From Micromonospora lupini (GTDB taxonomy: Bacteria > Actinomycetota > Actinomycetes > Mycobacteriales > Micromonosporaceae): DNA of 64,000 nt. Below, piece by piece: positions 8,880-16,966 of the stretch. How positions within the stretch are numbered: position 1 is the stretch's first letter; every line of letters starts with the position of its first letter. The translations under genes were made by a program, and so were the position numbers. The notes under the pieces are model-generated. The model ran no database searches, was not told where the DNA came from, and saw only the letters and a list, made by a program, of their open reading frames with translations. Location of the stretch: positions 2,356,001 to 2,420,000 of the forward strand of contig NZ_JAPENL010000001.1 of assembly GCF_026342015.1 (NCBI RefSeq). The letters are read 5' to 3'.

Positions 8880-9859
8880 GCGCGGGCCCTCCCGAGCGAC
8901 TCGCCCAACAGACCGGTCGGCCGGAACATCAGCACCACGATCAGCACCACGAAGGCGATGACGTCCTCCCAGTTGGACGCGAAGAGCGTGGCGCCGTAGA
9001 CCTCGACGATGCCGAGGAAGAGGCCACCCAGCAGCGCGCCGCGCAGGTTACCGATGCCGCCCAGGACCGCGGCGGTGAACGCCTTCAGACCGAGCACGAA
9101 GCCGATGCTGTTCTGGGTGAACCCGAACCGCATGCTCCACAGCAGAGCCGCGGCGCCGGCCATGATGCCGCCCAGCACGAAGATCAGCATGATGACGCGC
9201 TCCTGGTTGACGCCCATCAGCGCGGCCGTCTCCGGGTTCTGCGCCACCGCGCGCACGCCCCGGCCGTACCGGGTGCGGTTGATGAACCAGTCCAGCAGCG
9301 CCATCATCGCCACAGCCGCGACGAACACGATCAGCTGGATGTTCGTGATCCCCGTGTTGCCGATCGTGAACAGGGTCTTCTGCTCGATGATCGTCGGCAT
9401 ACCGACGATCTGCCGGGGCCGGCCGAACACGTCCGGCAGCACGCCACCCAACAGCTTGGGCAGCACCTGCCCGAAGAGCTCCACGAACACAAGCGACAGG
9501 CCGATCGCGGTGATCAGGAAGATCAGCGGCGGCGCGTTCTTGCGCCGCAGCGGCCGGTACGCGACCCGCTCCAGCGCCAGAGCCGTACCGCCCGAGGCGA
9601 CCGCCGCGACGATGAGGCCGAGCACCAGGAACAGGATCGCCTGGCCGATAGGGGGGTTATTTTCCACCCCGAGCTGGTTCCACAGGATCAGCACCGCGAA
9701 GGTGCCGACCATGAAGACCTCGGAGTGCGCGAAGTTGATCAGACGGAGGACGCCATAGACGAGTGTGTAGCCAAGGGCGATCAGGGCGTAGATGGCGCCC
9801 TTGGAAAGGCCATCGACCGTGTGCTGGCCGAGATGACCGATCAGTTCATCGAAATGCAC
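8876..9859 (-). CDS. livH: Branched-chain amino acid ABC transporter, permease LivH
   Basis: Second permease subunit, 327 residues starting at GTG 9857-9859 (VHFDELIGHLGQHTVDG). It has typical LivH features: LSKGAIYALIALGYTLVYGV near residues 20-39, INFAHSEVFMVG, and the conserved loop RAVAQNPETAALMGVNQERV near the middle. It follows livK after a 66-bp gap that contains a perfect 15-bp hairpin, which may lower expression of the permease and ATPase genes relative to the binding protein. Confidence 0.92.
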   Translation of the reverse strand: MHFDELIGHLGQHTVDGLSKGAIYALIALGYTLVYGVLRLINFAHSEVFMVGTFAVLILWNQLGVENNPPIGQAILFLVLGLIVAAVASGGTALALERVAYRPLRRKNAPPLIFLITAIGLSLVFVELFGQVLPKLLGGVLPDVFGRPRQIVGMPTIIEQKTLFTIGNTGITNIQLIVFVAAVAMMALLDWFINRTRYGRGVRAVAQNPETAALMGVNQERVIMLIFVLGGIMAGAAALLWSMRFGFTQNSIGFVLGLKAFTAAVLGGIGNLRGALLGGLFLGIVEVYGATLFASNWEDVIAFVVLIVVLMFRPTGLLGESLGRARA

Positions 9860-9879
9860 CGGGGGTCTCCTTGAATCGA

Positions 9880-9910
9880 GTGCGGCCGGGGTGATTCACC
9901 CCGGCCGCAC
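9880..9910 (-). terminator. Intra-operon hairpin between livK and livH
   Basis: GTGCGGCCGGGGTGA at 9880-9894 is perfectly inverted at 9896-9910, so the real loop is about 3-5 bases after end fraying. It begins 16 bp past the livK stop and ends 21 bp before livH. Such a hairpin after a solute-binding protein gene commonly stabilises or partly terminates the transcript so that the binding protein is made in excess. Confidence 0.7.
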
Positions 9911-9925
9911 TCCATCGCCTTGGCG

Positions 9926-11077
9926 TCAGCTGAGCTTGAGCTCCTGCAGCGGCTCGATGGCCTCGCCCTTGATCTGGTAGGCCCAGATGACGACCTTCGA
10001 CGGGTCGACGTCGCCCTTGGAGTCGAACTTGATGTACTTCGACACGCCCTGCTTGTCGTACGCCTTCACGTACGCCAGGATGTCCGCCCGGGTCTTCTTG
10101 CCGTCCTTGAAGGCGTCCAGGTAGATCTTGGCGCCGTCGTAGCCCTCAGCACCGTAGGAGCCCGGCGCGATGCCGTACTCCTTCTGGTAGTCGGCGGAGA
10201 AGGTGCCGCCGGCCTTGTCGGCCGGGAGGCACGGGCAGGTGATGATCGCGCCCTCGGCGCCACCGGAGGCACCCTTCGGGAACGCCGGGTCGTACAGACC
10301 GTCCGGGCCGACGAACTTGGCCTGGACACCGGCGGCGCGCATCTGCTTCACCAGCGGCGCGGCCTCACGGGTGTAACCGCCGTAGAAGACGTAGTCCGCC
10401 TTCGCCGACTTGATCTTGGAGATGGTGGCGTCGAACTGCGCCTGCCGCTCCTGGATCTTGTCCTTGTTGACCACCAGCGGGCCGAGCTGCTTGCCCAGCT
10501 CCTCGGTGATGCCCGCGCCGTACGCGCTGGCGTCATCGACCATGAAGACCTTCTGCGCGTTCTGCGCCTTCAGGTAGCTCGCCACCGCGCCGGCCTGCGT
10601 GCCGTCGTTGCCGACCACCCGGTAGAAGGACGTGTTGCCCTTCTGGGTCAGGTCCGTACGGGTCGCCGACGGGCTGACCATGGCCAGACCAGCGGCCTGG
10701 TAGATCGGCATCGTGGCGTCCGACTCACCGGAGAAGTGGCCACCGATGACACCGAGGAACGAGTTGTCACCCGCGATCTGGTTCGCGAACGGGGTCGCCA
10801 CGGCCGGGTCGCCCTGGGTGTCGAACTCCTGCATGGTGACCTTGCAGTTCGGGTTCGCCTCGTTGAACTGCTTCACGGCGAGCTTCGCGCCGTTGAGCGA
10901 CGGGATCACCAGACCCGCGTTGTCACCGGTGAACGCGCCGAAGATCGCGATCTTGCCACCGCAGTCACCGGACGCGGTCCCACCGTCACCGCCACCGGTG
11001 TCCTGGCAACCAGCCGCGACCACCAGGGTCGCGGCGAGCGCAACAGTGCCCAGCGCCCGTACATAGCTTCGCCTCAC
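9926..11077 (-). CDS. livK: Branched-chain amino acid ABC transporter, substrate-binding lipoprotein LivK
   Basis: Extracellular binding lipoprotein that delivers substrate to LivH/LivM, 383 residues. I choose the GTG at 11075-11077 (VRRSYVRALGTVALAATLVV): a GGAGGAGGT lies about 11 bases upstream and the sequence gives a signal peptide ending in the lipobox VVAAGC, with the modified cysteine near residue 24. The mature part begins GKIAIFGAFTGDNAGLVIP, the classic type I periplasmic-binding (Peripla_BP_6) start. The substrate could be leucine-type amino acids or another small amide; sequence alone cannot decide. It is the first gene of livKHMGF. Confidence 0.92.
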   Translation of the reverse strand: MRRSYVRALGTVALAATLVVAAGCQDTGGGDGGTASGDCGGKIAIFGAFTGDNAGLVIPSLNGAKLAVKQFNEANPNCKVTMQEFDTQGDPAVATPFANQIAGDNSFLGVIGGHFSGESDATMPIYQAAGLAMVSPSATRTDLTQKGNTSFYRVVGNDGTQAGAVASYLKAQNAQKVFMVDDASAYGAGITEELGKQLGPLVVNKDKIQERQAQFDATISKIKSAKADYVFYGGYTREAAPLVKQMRAAGVQAKFVGPDGLYDPAFPKGASGGAEGAIITCPCLPADKAGGTFSADYQKEYGIAPGSYGAEGYDGAKIYLDAFKDGKKTRADILAYVKAYDKQGVSKYIKFDSKGDVDPSKVVIWAYQIKGEAIEPLQELKLS

Positions 11078-11431
11078 GGCTTCCTGACCTCCTCCAGATG
11101 CGGACGCGGCTGACCCGTAGTGACGGCGACAGCACGCAGCCCGCAGATCCACCCACCCCGCAGGGACGCCCCCTGCGTAACGGCTCGTGATGGCGGAGCG
11201 TACCGACACCGCATACCGTCCCGGAAGGCCTGGACGCGGGGTCTGCGAAACCGTTACGAAGACGTGGGCAATCCTGTCGATGCGCGTAACAGGTGAATCC
11301 GTCGATCGGTCCTTAAGCCCGCGGCCGGTCGGAGCACGCCCACACCCATCCGGACCGCCAACGACCACCGAACAGCCACCTGACCTGCGGAAACAACCCG
11401 ATGGGCAGCCCTGCGGCGCCGCACCCCACCC
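11078..11431. other. Intergenic region upstream of livK; no gene seen
   Basis: This stretch lies between the start of livK (minus) and the stop of the lipoprotein gene (minus, 11432), so it must hold the liv operon promoter. I see the livK Shine-Dalgarno at about 11089-11097 but no convincing -10/-35 pair and no strong hairpin. Confidence 0.5.
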
Positions 11432-12634
11432 TCAGGCGCCCACCCCGTCCGCCCACCACAACCCGGACCGCGAACCGTCGTCCACCGCCAACCACCACCG
11501 GTCACCCACCGCCACCAACGCCACATCCCGGTCAGCGCCCGCCGCCACATCCAGTGGCATCGCGGCCTCCCGCCACGACCCACCCCGATCCGTCGACACC
11601 CACACCGAGTAACGCCCACCGTCCGCCACCGCGGCGAACAGCCGATCACCGGAGGCCACCAGCGACGCCACCTGGGGCACCCCCGACCCCGACCGCCCCC
11701 CGAACGCCCCCGCCGCCACCCAGCCGGCCGCCTCCTGACGCCACGCGCCGAACGTCGCCCCCCGCAGCCCGACCGCCACCGGCACCCCGCCGGCCAGCAC
11801 CACCCGCTGCAACTCCTCGTACTCCGGACCACCCGGCAACACCGTGCGCTGCCACGACCGCCCGTCCGGCGACGACCACACCGCCGGGTCCCGGTCGATC
11901 CGGCCGGCCGGCAGCAGACCACCCACCGCCAGCCAACCCGACGATGTCGCCGCCGCGTCGAACGCCCAGGTCACCCCCGTGGCGTCACTCGCCAACCCCG
12001 GCGCGCCCTCGACAAGCGCGAACTCCGCGGCCGCCGGCGACGACACCCACGAGGCCGCACCCGCCGAACGGTTGCCCACGATCAACCAGCCCGACGGACC
12101 CGCCGCCAGGCGGGACACGTTGACCGCCTTCGGCCCGCCGTACGTCTCGAACGACGCCTGCACCTCGACGAGCGCGCCGTCGGCCACCTGCCGCCACGTG
12201 CTCACCCGCGGATAGCCGTGCGCCCCGCCGACCTTCGCGCCGATCACCGCGGCGCGAGCGTCGCGGCACGCCACCGACGAGAGCACGTTCTGCTTGCCGT
12301 AGAACGAATCCGCCCGCACCGGCAGCACCGTCCACGCCGTACCGTCCACGCTGGTCCAGGCCGCCGGGCGCGTGCCGCCAGCGGAGTCCGCGACACCACC
12401 GACCAGGAACCACCGGCCGGCGCACGCCGCCACGTCCCGCACCAACAGGCGGCCCGCGCCACCCGGAGGCGCCGGCAGCGTCAACGACTGCCACGCCGGC
12501 CGCAACCCCGGCGCGGCAGCCACAGTCGGCCCGGCGCTCGTCGACGCGTCGCCGCTCGGCGCGGCCGGCCCGTCACAGCCGGCGAGCAGCAGCGCGAAGA
12601 GGCCGAACACCGCAATCACCCGTCGGAGGGACAC
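11432..12634 (-). CDS. Putative lipoprotein, beta-propeller-like, function unknown
   Basis: A 400-residue protein beginning MSLRRVIAVFGLFALLLAGC, a clear lipoprotein signal with the lipidated Cys at residue 20. The mature part has recurring W/G-rich blocks (PAAWTSVDGTAWTVL, PAVWSSPDGRSWQRT, YSVWVSTDRGGSWREA) spaced like the blades of a sialidase/BNR-type beta-propeller; the Ser-x-Asp-Gly-x-x-Trp pattern is visible several times. No catalytic residues can be named. It is probably on the outer face of the membrane. It stands alone between livK and pdtaR, all on the minus strand, with a 57-bp gap to pdtaR. Confidence 0.7.
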   Translation of the reverse strand: MSLRRVIAVFGLFALLLAGCDGPAAPSGDASTSAGPTVAAAPGLRPAWQSLTLPAPPGGAGRLLVRDVAACAGRWFLVGGVADSAGGTRPAAWTSVDGTAWTVLPVRADSFYGKQNVLSSVACRDARAAVIGAKVGGAHGYPRVSTWRQVADGALVEVQASFETYGGPKAVNVSRLAAGPSGWLIVGNRSAGAASWVSSPAAAEFALVEGAPGLASDATGVTWAFDAAATSSGWLAVGGLLPAGRIDRDPAVWSSPDGRSWQRTVLPGGPEYEELQRVVLAGGVPVAVGLRGATFGAWRQEAAGWVAAGAFGGRSGSGVPQVASLVASGDRLFAAVADGGRYSVWVSTDRGGSWREAAMPLDVAAGADRDVALVAVGDRWWLAVDDGSRSGLWWADGVGA

Positions 12635-12691
12635 CCCTCGATGCTAGCCACCATGGGGCGTACGCGGTGACCCCGAGCAGGGCAGACGCGC

Positions 12692-13330
12692 TCAGACTGT
12701 CGGCTGCTGCGGCACCTCGCCGCCGGCGGTCTCCGTGAGGATCCGCTCGGCGACCTCCTTCATGGTCATCCGGTGGTCCATCGCCGTGCGCTGGATCCAC
12801 TTGAACGCCTGCGGTTCGGTCATCCCGTACGTCGTCATCAGCGCGCCCTTGGCACGCTCCACCGCCTTACGGATCTCCAGACGGTCGGTAAGGCTCGCGA
12901 CCTCGGCCTCCAGGGCCGCGACCTCCGAGTAGCGCGACAGCGCGATCTCCACCGCCGGGACCAGGTCACTCTTCTGGAAGGGCTTCACCAGGTACGCCAT
13001 CGCGCCCGCCGCCCGCGCCCGCTCCACCAGGTCCCGCTGGCTGAACGCGGTCAGGATGATCACCGGGGCGATCCGGGCGCCGGCGATCCGCTCGGCGGCG
13101 GCCAGCCCATCCATGATCGGCATCTTGATGTCGAGGATGACGAGGTCGGGCTTCAACTCCTCGGCGAGGCGCACGGCGGTCTCGCCGTCGCCGGCCTCCC
13201 CCACCACCTCGTAGCCCTCTTCGACAAGCATCTCGGCGAGGTCCAGCCGGATCAACGCCTCGTCCTCGGCGATCAGTACGCGCCTACGCTCGGCATCCGT
13301 CGGCGTCTCAGCCACCAGCCCTACCCCCAC
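12692..13330 (-). CDS. pdtaR: ANTAR-domain response regulator (PdtaR type)
   Basis: A 212-residue response regulator with an RNA-binding ANTAR output domain, closely resembling Mycobacterium tuberculosis PdtaR (Rv1626), partner of the histidine kinase PdtaS. The receiver domain (VLIAEDEALIRLDLAEMLVE at about residues 18-37) carries the phospho-acceptor Asp in LVILDIKMP and the conserved Lys in YLVKPFQKSDL. The C-terminal ANTAR domain has ERAKGALMTTYGMTEPQAFK and IQRTAMDHRMTMKEVAERIL. ANTAR proteins act on nascent RNA by antitermination. No kinase gene is next to it, as is usual for this orphan pair. Confidence 0.92.
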   Translation of the reverse strand: MGVGLVAETPTDAERRRVLIAEDEALIRLDLAEMLVEEGYEVVGEAGDGETAVRLAEELKPDLVILDIKMPIMDGLAAAERIAGARIAPVIILTAFSQRDLVERARAAGAMAYLVKPFQKSDLVPAVEIALSRYSEVAALEAEVASLTDRLEIRKAVERAKGALMTTYGMTEPQAFKWIQRTAMDHRMTMKEVAERILTETAGGEVPQQPTV

Positions 13331-13411
13331 CAGTCAGAACCCGACACCCGCCCAGCCGGGTGTCACCGCCCTCAGCGTAGTGGGTAATCTATCCAGGCCG
13401 GGAAACCGACG

Positions 13412-13487
13412 GCCCCTGTAGTCCAATGGCAGAGACGATGCACTCAAACTGCATATAGTGTGGGTTCGAATCCCACCGGGGGCACCA
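13412..13487 (+). tRNA. tRNA with CAA anticodon (Leu by codon) and a class I body
   Basis: The sequence folds as a complete 76-nt cloverleaf with encoded CCA: acceptor GCCCCTG/CGGGGGC, a short D stem (GTC/GAC), anticodon arm ATGCA/TGCAT with loop CTCAAAC, variable loop ATAGT, T arm GTGGG-TTCGAAT-CCCAC, and discriminator A. The anticodon CAA reads the leucine codon UUG. Canonical bacterial tRNA-Leu is class II with a long variable arm, whereas this one has only five variable bases. Whether LeuRS charges it is not evident. It sits directly upstream of a LAGLIDADG-type gene. Confidence 0.85.
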
Positions 13488-13519
13488 AACCTGTCGTACG
13501 GCTGTTCCAAACTAGGCCC

Positions 13520-14269
13520 GTGCATCCACTCGAACTGCGCATTCGTGCGCGGCAGCAGCACCGTGCTGGCAGCACGGTCGCCGAAGTTGCCCGACGCTTG
13601 AGTCTTCCTTACCCAACCGTTCGAGGCTGGTGCAAGGGGCAGGCCGAGCCGAGAGAGCACGGCACCGGGCTCCGGTGCTTCCGCTGCCGACCCGACGTCG
13701 ACAATCAGACAGACCCGTCTGCGTACCCCTACCTCCTCGGCCTCTACCTGGGCGACGGGCATCTCGTCATGTCCGCCCGGGTCCCCGTCCTGCGCATCGC
13801 CTGCAGCGATACCTGGCCGGGCTTGATCGAGGCATGTGACGCGACGATGCGGACGGTGCTCGCCACAAAGGTGCAGCGCGTCCAGCAGACCGGGTGCGTG
13901 AGTGTGCAGAGCTACGGCAAGCACTGGCCATGCCTGCTCCCCCAGCATGGCCCCGGCAAGAAACACGAACGGCCGATCATCCTGGCCGACTGGCAGCGCG
14001 AGCTCGTTGCTGAGCACCCAGGCCACTTCCTGCGCGGGCTGTTCCACTCCGACGGCTGCCGCATCGCCAACCGGGTCACCACGCGCGGCAGGCACTACGT
14101 CTACCCGCGCTACCTGTTCGTCAACGAGTCGAGCGACATCATGGGGCTCTGCCAGTGGGGCCTCGACCTGCTCGGCATCGCCTGGCGGACGAACCGCCGC
14201 AACTCGCTGTCGGTGGCGCGGCGCGGCGCCGTCGCCGCACTGGACCGGCACGTCGGCCCGAAGTCCTGA
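13520..14269 (+). CDS. HTH plus LAGLIDADG homing-endonuclease-like protein
   Basis: A 249-residue protein with an N-terminal helix-turn-helix (VAEVARRLSLPYPTVRGWCK, about residues 20-39), a CFRC pair near 53-56 and two LAGLIDADG-like motifs, YLLGLYLGDGH at 71-81 and FLRGLFHSDGC at 170-180. Each motif has the G-D/S-D-G ending whose acidic residue would bind metal, and their spacing of about 100 residues fits a monomeric two-motif enzyme. The open frame extends upstream into the tRNA T-arm; I take the GTG at 13520 as start. It lies 32 bp downstream of the odd tRNA. It may be an active endonuclease or a domesticated regulator; the family is likely, the activity uncertain. Confidence 0.75.
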   Translation: MHPLELRIRARQQHRAGSTVAEVARRLSLPYPTVRGWCKGQAEPREHGTGLRCFRCRPDVDNQTDPSAYPYLLGLYLGDGHLVMSARVPVLRIACSDTWPGLIEACDATMRTVLATKVQRVQQTGCVSVQSYGKHWPCLLPQHGPGKKHERPIILADWQRELVAEHPGHFLRGLFHSDGCRIANRVTTRGRHYVYPRYLFVNESSDIMGLCQWGLDLLGIAWRTNRRNSLSVARRGAVAALDRHVGPKS

Positions 14270-14278
14270 CGGTCGACG

Positions 14279-14482
14279 TTACGCGCGGGCCATCGTCGGC
14301 GCGCCGATGAAGTCCGTGATCGCCTTGTTGACCTCGTCGGCGTGGGTCCACGGGATGCCGTGCTTCCTCGCTGACCTGTTGGTCGTGCGCAGGAACGGTG
14401 CGAGTGGGGCGAGCAGGATTCCTCGGCTGACCCGGTCGGAGCCGTATCTGCTGATGTAGCGGGTGACTCCGCCGGTGCCCGG
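14279..14482 (-). pseudogene. Relic of an alpha/beta hydrolase (haloperoxidase/esterase type)
   Basis: The frame contains GGVTRYISRYGSDRVSRGIL, the segment just after the nucleophile elbow in non-heme haloperoxidase-like hydrolases. It is followed with almost no gap by KHGIPWTHADEVNKAITDFI, which is the C-terminal catalytic-histidine region. In intact relatives about a hundred residues separate these. The N-terminal domain with the nucleophile is also missing, so this is an internally deleted, truncated remnant. It lies between the LAGLIDADG gene and a Rossmann gene. Confidence 0.65.
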
Positions 14483-14558
14483 CTTTCCCGGACCGTTGGC
14501 GGTCATGCCGCCCGTGGGAGCCTGACGGGAACGACGTCGACGACAGGGGTGCAAGCTG

Positions 14559-15209
14559 ATGCGGGTGGTCATTTTCGGTGCGACCGGGATGGTCGGCCAG
14601 GGCGTGCTGCGGGAGTGCCTGCTCGCCGAGGACGTGCGGGAGGTGGTCACCGTCGGCCGGCGGCCGACCGGTCGGCAGGATCCGAAGCTGCGCGAGCTGA
14701 CGGTGCCCGACGTGGGTGACCTGGAGGCGGTACGCGCGGAGCTGACCGGAGTCGACGCCTGTTTCTACTGTCTGGGGGTCTCGTCGGTGGGTATGGACGA
14801 GGCGTCGTACACGCGGGTCAGCTACGACTATCCCCTCGCCGCGGCGCGGGTGCTGGCCGAGGTGAGTCCCCCTGTCACGTTCATCTACGTCTCGGGTGTG
14901 GGCACCGACTCGTCGGAGCGGGGTCGGGTGATGTGGGCGCGGGTCAAGGGTCGTGCCGAGAACGCGATCATCGATCTGCTGCCCAACGGGTACGCGGCGC
15001 GACCGGGGTTCATCCAGCCGACGTACGGGGCGGTGTCGAGGACGCGGTGGTACCGGGTGCTCTACGCGGCGACCGGTCCGTTGGTCCCGGTACTGCGCCG
15101 ACTGTTCCCGAACCAGGTCACCACCACCGACGGGATCGGCCGGGCGATGCTGCGGGTGGCCCGGGAGGGCTCGCCGACCCGGGTGCTGGGTAACCGCGAG
15201 CTGCGCTGA
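14559..15209 (+). CDS. NAD(P)-binding Rossmann-fold protein (epimerase-like)
   Basis: The 216-residue protein starts MRVVIFGATGMVGQGVLREC with the GxTGMVGxG dinucleotide-binding motif at residues 7-14. It resembles short NAD(P)H-binding proteins of the atypical SDR group (NmrA/YbjT/HIM1-like): VVTVGRRPTG contains the arginine often used for NADPH, and FIYVSGVGTDSSERGR replaces a typical YxxxK site. The substrate is unknown. It ends in a TGA that directly abuts the TCA of the convergent gamma-lyase gene, with no bases between. Confidence 0.8.
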   Translation: MRVVIFGATGMVGQGVLRECLLAEDVREVVTVGRRPTGRQDPKLRELTVPDVGDLEAVRAELTGVDACFYCLGVSSVGMDEASYTRVSYDYPLAAARVLAEVSPPVTFIYVSGVGTDSSERGRVMWARVKGRAENAIIDLLPNGYAARPGFIQPTYGAVSRTRWYRVLYAATGPLVPVLRRLFPNQVTTTDGIGRAMLRVAREGSPTRVLGNRELR

Positions 15210-16370
15210 TCAGACGATCGTGTCGAGCGCCCGGGCGAGATCGGCGCGCAGGTCGTCGGGGTCCTCCAGGCCGACGGAGAGGCGCAGCAGCGCGCCGTCG
15301 GGTTTCGCGTCGCCCTCGACGGGCCGGTGGGTGAGCGAGGCGGGGTGCTGGATGAGGGTGTCCACGCCGCCGAGGGACACGGCGTGGGTGATCAGCCGGC
15401 AGGCGGCGGCGACTGTGGCGGCGGCGGGCGCGCCGCCGCGTACCTCGAAGGCGAGCAGGCTTCCGGGGCCGGCCATCTGCCGGCCGACAAGCGCCGCCGG
15501 GTCGTACACCGAGGGGTGGTGCACCCGGTGTACGGCCTGGTGGCCGGCGAGCCAGCCGGCGAGTTTCTCGGCGGTGGCCTGTTGGGCGCGGACCCGCAGC
15601 GGCAGGGTCTGCAGGCCGCGGTGCAGGAGGTAGCCGCCGAGGGGGTGCAGGATCGCGCCGGTGACGGCGCGGACCTGGCGCAGTCGGACGGCCCAGTCGG
15701 CGTCGCAGGCGACGACGCCGGCGAGGACGTCGCCGTGCCCGCCGATGCTCTTGGTGGCGCTGTGCAGGACGAGGGTGGCGCCGTGCCGGGCGGGCTGTTG
15801 GAGCACGGGGGTGGCGACTGTGTTGTCGACGAGCACTGGTACGTCGCCGGCGGCGGTGGCGAGGGCGGCGATGTCGACGAGGTCGAGGGTGGGGTTGGCG
15901 GGCGTCTCGATGACGATCAGCGCGGTGTCGGGGCGGATGGCGGCGGCGACCTGGTCGGGGTGGGCCCAGGTGACTGTGGTGCCGAGCAGTCCGGTGGCGA
16001 GGACGTGGTCGGTGCCGCCGTAGAGGGGTCGGACGGCGACGATGTGGCGCTTACCGTCGCGGGTGGCGGCGAGCAGGGTGGCGGTGAGGGCGGCCATGCC
16101 GCTGGCGAAGGCGACGGCCTGGGCGGTGCCCTCCAACTCGGCGAGGGCGGTTTCGAAGCGGGCGACTGTGGGGTTCCAGAGCCGCTGGTAGACGGCGCTG
16201 CCGTCGGCGGGGAGGGTGCCGCCGGTGGCGAGGTGTTCGTAGGCGTCGCCGCCGCCGTCGACCGAGGGCAGCGGGTTGGTGGTGGAGAGGTCGATCGGTG
16301 GCACGTGCACGCCGAGCGTGCGCAGGTCGTCGCGGCCGGCGTGTACGGCCCGGGTGTCCACCGTCGTCAT
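15210..16370 (-). CDS. PLP-dependent trans-sulfuration enzyme (cystathionine/methionine gamma-lyase family)
   Basis: The 386-residue enzyme belongs to the Cys/Met metabolism PLP family. Its hallmark is VLHSATKSIGGHGDVLAGVV, where the Lys forms the internal aldimine. LIVIETPANPTLDLVDIAAL and LVDNTVATPVLQQPARHGAT are the cofactor-binding segments, and SGMAALTATLLAATRDG is the phosphate region. YGGTDHV around the expected active-site tyrosine fits a lyase. Exact choice between cystathionine gamma-lyase, methionine gamma-lyase and synthase cannot be made. Start chosen at ATG 16368-16370; an in-frame ATG 18 bp upstream is possible. It is divergent from an AsnC-type regulator that probably controls it. 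Confidence 0.88.
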   Translation of the reverse strand: MTTVDTRAVHAGRDDLRTLGVHVPPIDLSTTNPLPSVDGGGDAYEHLATGGTLPADGSAVYQRLWNPTVARFETALAELEGTAQAVAFASGMAALTATLLAATRDGKRHIVAVRPLYGGTDHVLATGLLGTTVTWAHPDQVAAAIRPDTALIVIETPANPTLDLVDIAALATAAGDVPVLVDNTVATPVLQQPARHGATLVLHSATKSIGGHGDVLAGVVACDADWAVRLRQVRAVTGAILHPLGGYLLHRGLQTLPLRVRAQQATAEKLAGWLAGHQAVHRVHHPSVYDPAALVGRQMAGPGSLLAFEVRGGAPAAATVAAACRLITHAVSLGGVDTLIQHPASLTHRPVEGDAKPDGALLRLSVGLEDPDDLRADLARALDTIV

Positions 16371-16471
16371 GGCGGTAGCGTCGAACATCCGGTGCCGGTG
16401 AGGCAATGGCTCGGTGGATAATTCTGAACCGCATACTGGATTAGTCGAGACATTCGGTGAAGGATGGTCGG

Positions 16472-16951
16472 ATGCCCCCTGAGCCGAACGAAGTACGGCC
16501 GTATCCGGCCCTGGACGAGGTGGACCGCGCGATCCTCGCCGAGTTGGCGGCGGACGGCCGGCTGCCGAACAACGCTCTCGCCGAGCGGGTGGGGGTGGCG
16601 CCGTCGACGTGTCTGACGCGGACGCGGGCGTTACGCGAGCGCGGGGCGATCCGGGGATTCCACGCGGAGGTGGACCCGGCCGCGCTGGGCCTGCCGTTGC
16701 AGGCGTTGGTGTCGGTGCGGTTGACCGCGCACGAGCGGGCGGCGGTGGACGCGTTCCGGGCCCGGTCGGTGCGCCTGCCCGGGGTGGTGTCGGTGTTCCA
16801 CGTCGCCGGCGCGGAGGATTACGTGCTGCACGTGCGGGCGGCGTCGGGGGACGCGCTGCGGGACTTCGTGCTGGACCATCTCGCGGTCGACCCGGTGGTG
16901 CAGCACACACAGACCAGCCTGATCTTCGAACAGGCTCGCGGGATGGGCTGA
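16472..16951 (+). CDS. Lrp/AsnC family transcriptional regulator
   Basis: The 159-residue protein has an N-terminal winged HTH (LDEVDRAILAELAADGRLPN, then ALAERVGVAPSTCLTRTRAL) and a C-terminal RAM/ligand-binding domain (LQALVSVRLTAHERAAVDAF, GVVSVFHVAGAEDYVLHVRA). Lrp/AsnC proteins form octamers that respond to amino acids. ATG 16472 is preferred because AAGGA lies 7 bases upstream; a GTG at 16457 is in frame. The divergent placement beside a PLP gamma-lyase gene and the A+T-richer gap 16415-16455 suggest it controls that enzyme in response to methionine or a related amino acid. Confidence 0.9.
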   Translation: MPPEPNEVRPYPALDEVDRAILAELAADGRLPNNALAERVGVAPSTCLTRTRALRERGAIRGFHAEVDPAALGLPLQALVSVRLTAHERAAVDAFRARSVRLPGVVSVFHVAGAEDYVLHVRAASGDALRDFVLDHLAVDPVVQHTQTSLIFEQARGMG

Positions 16952-16966
16952 GCGCAGGCCCGCGGA

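Noticed and set aside
11401..12123. Pro/Thr-rich plus-strand ORF
   Set aside because: Antisense shadow of the lipoprotein gene; composition is explained by its codons read backwards.
15327..16421. Gly/Val-rich plus-strand ORF opposite the gamma-lyase gene
   Set aside because: Shadow frame; the minus strand shows all PLP-enzyme motifs.
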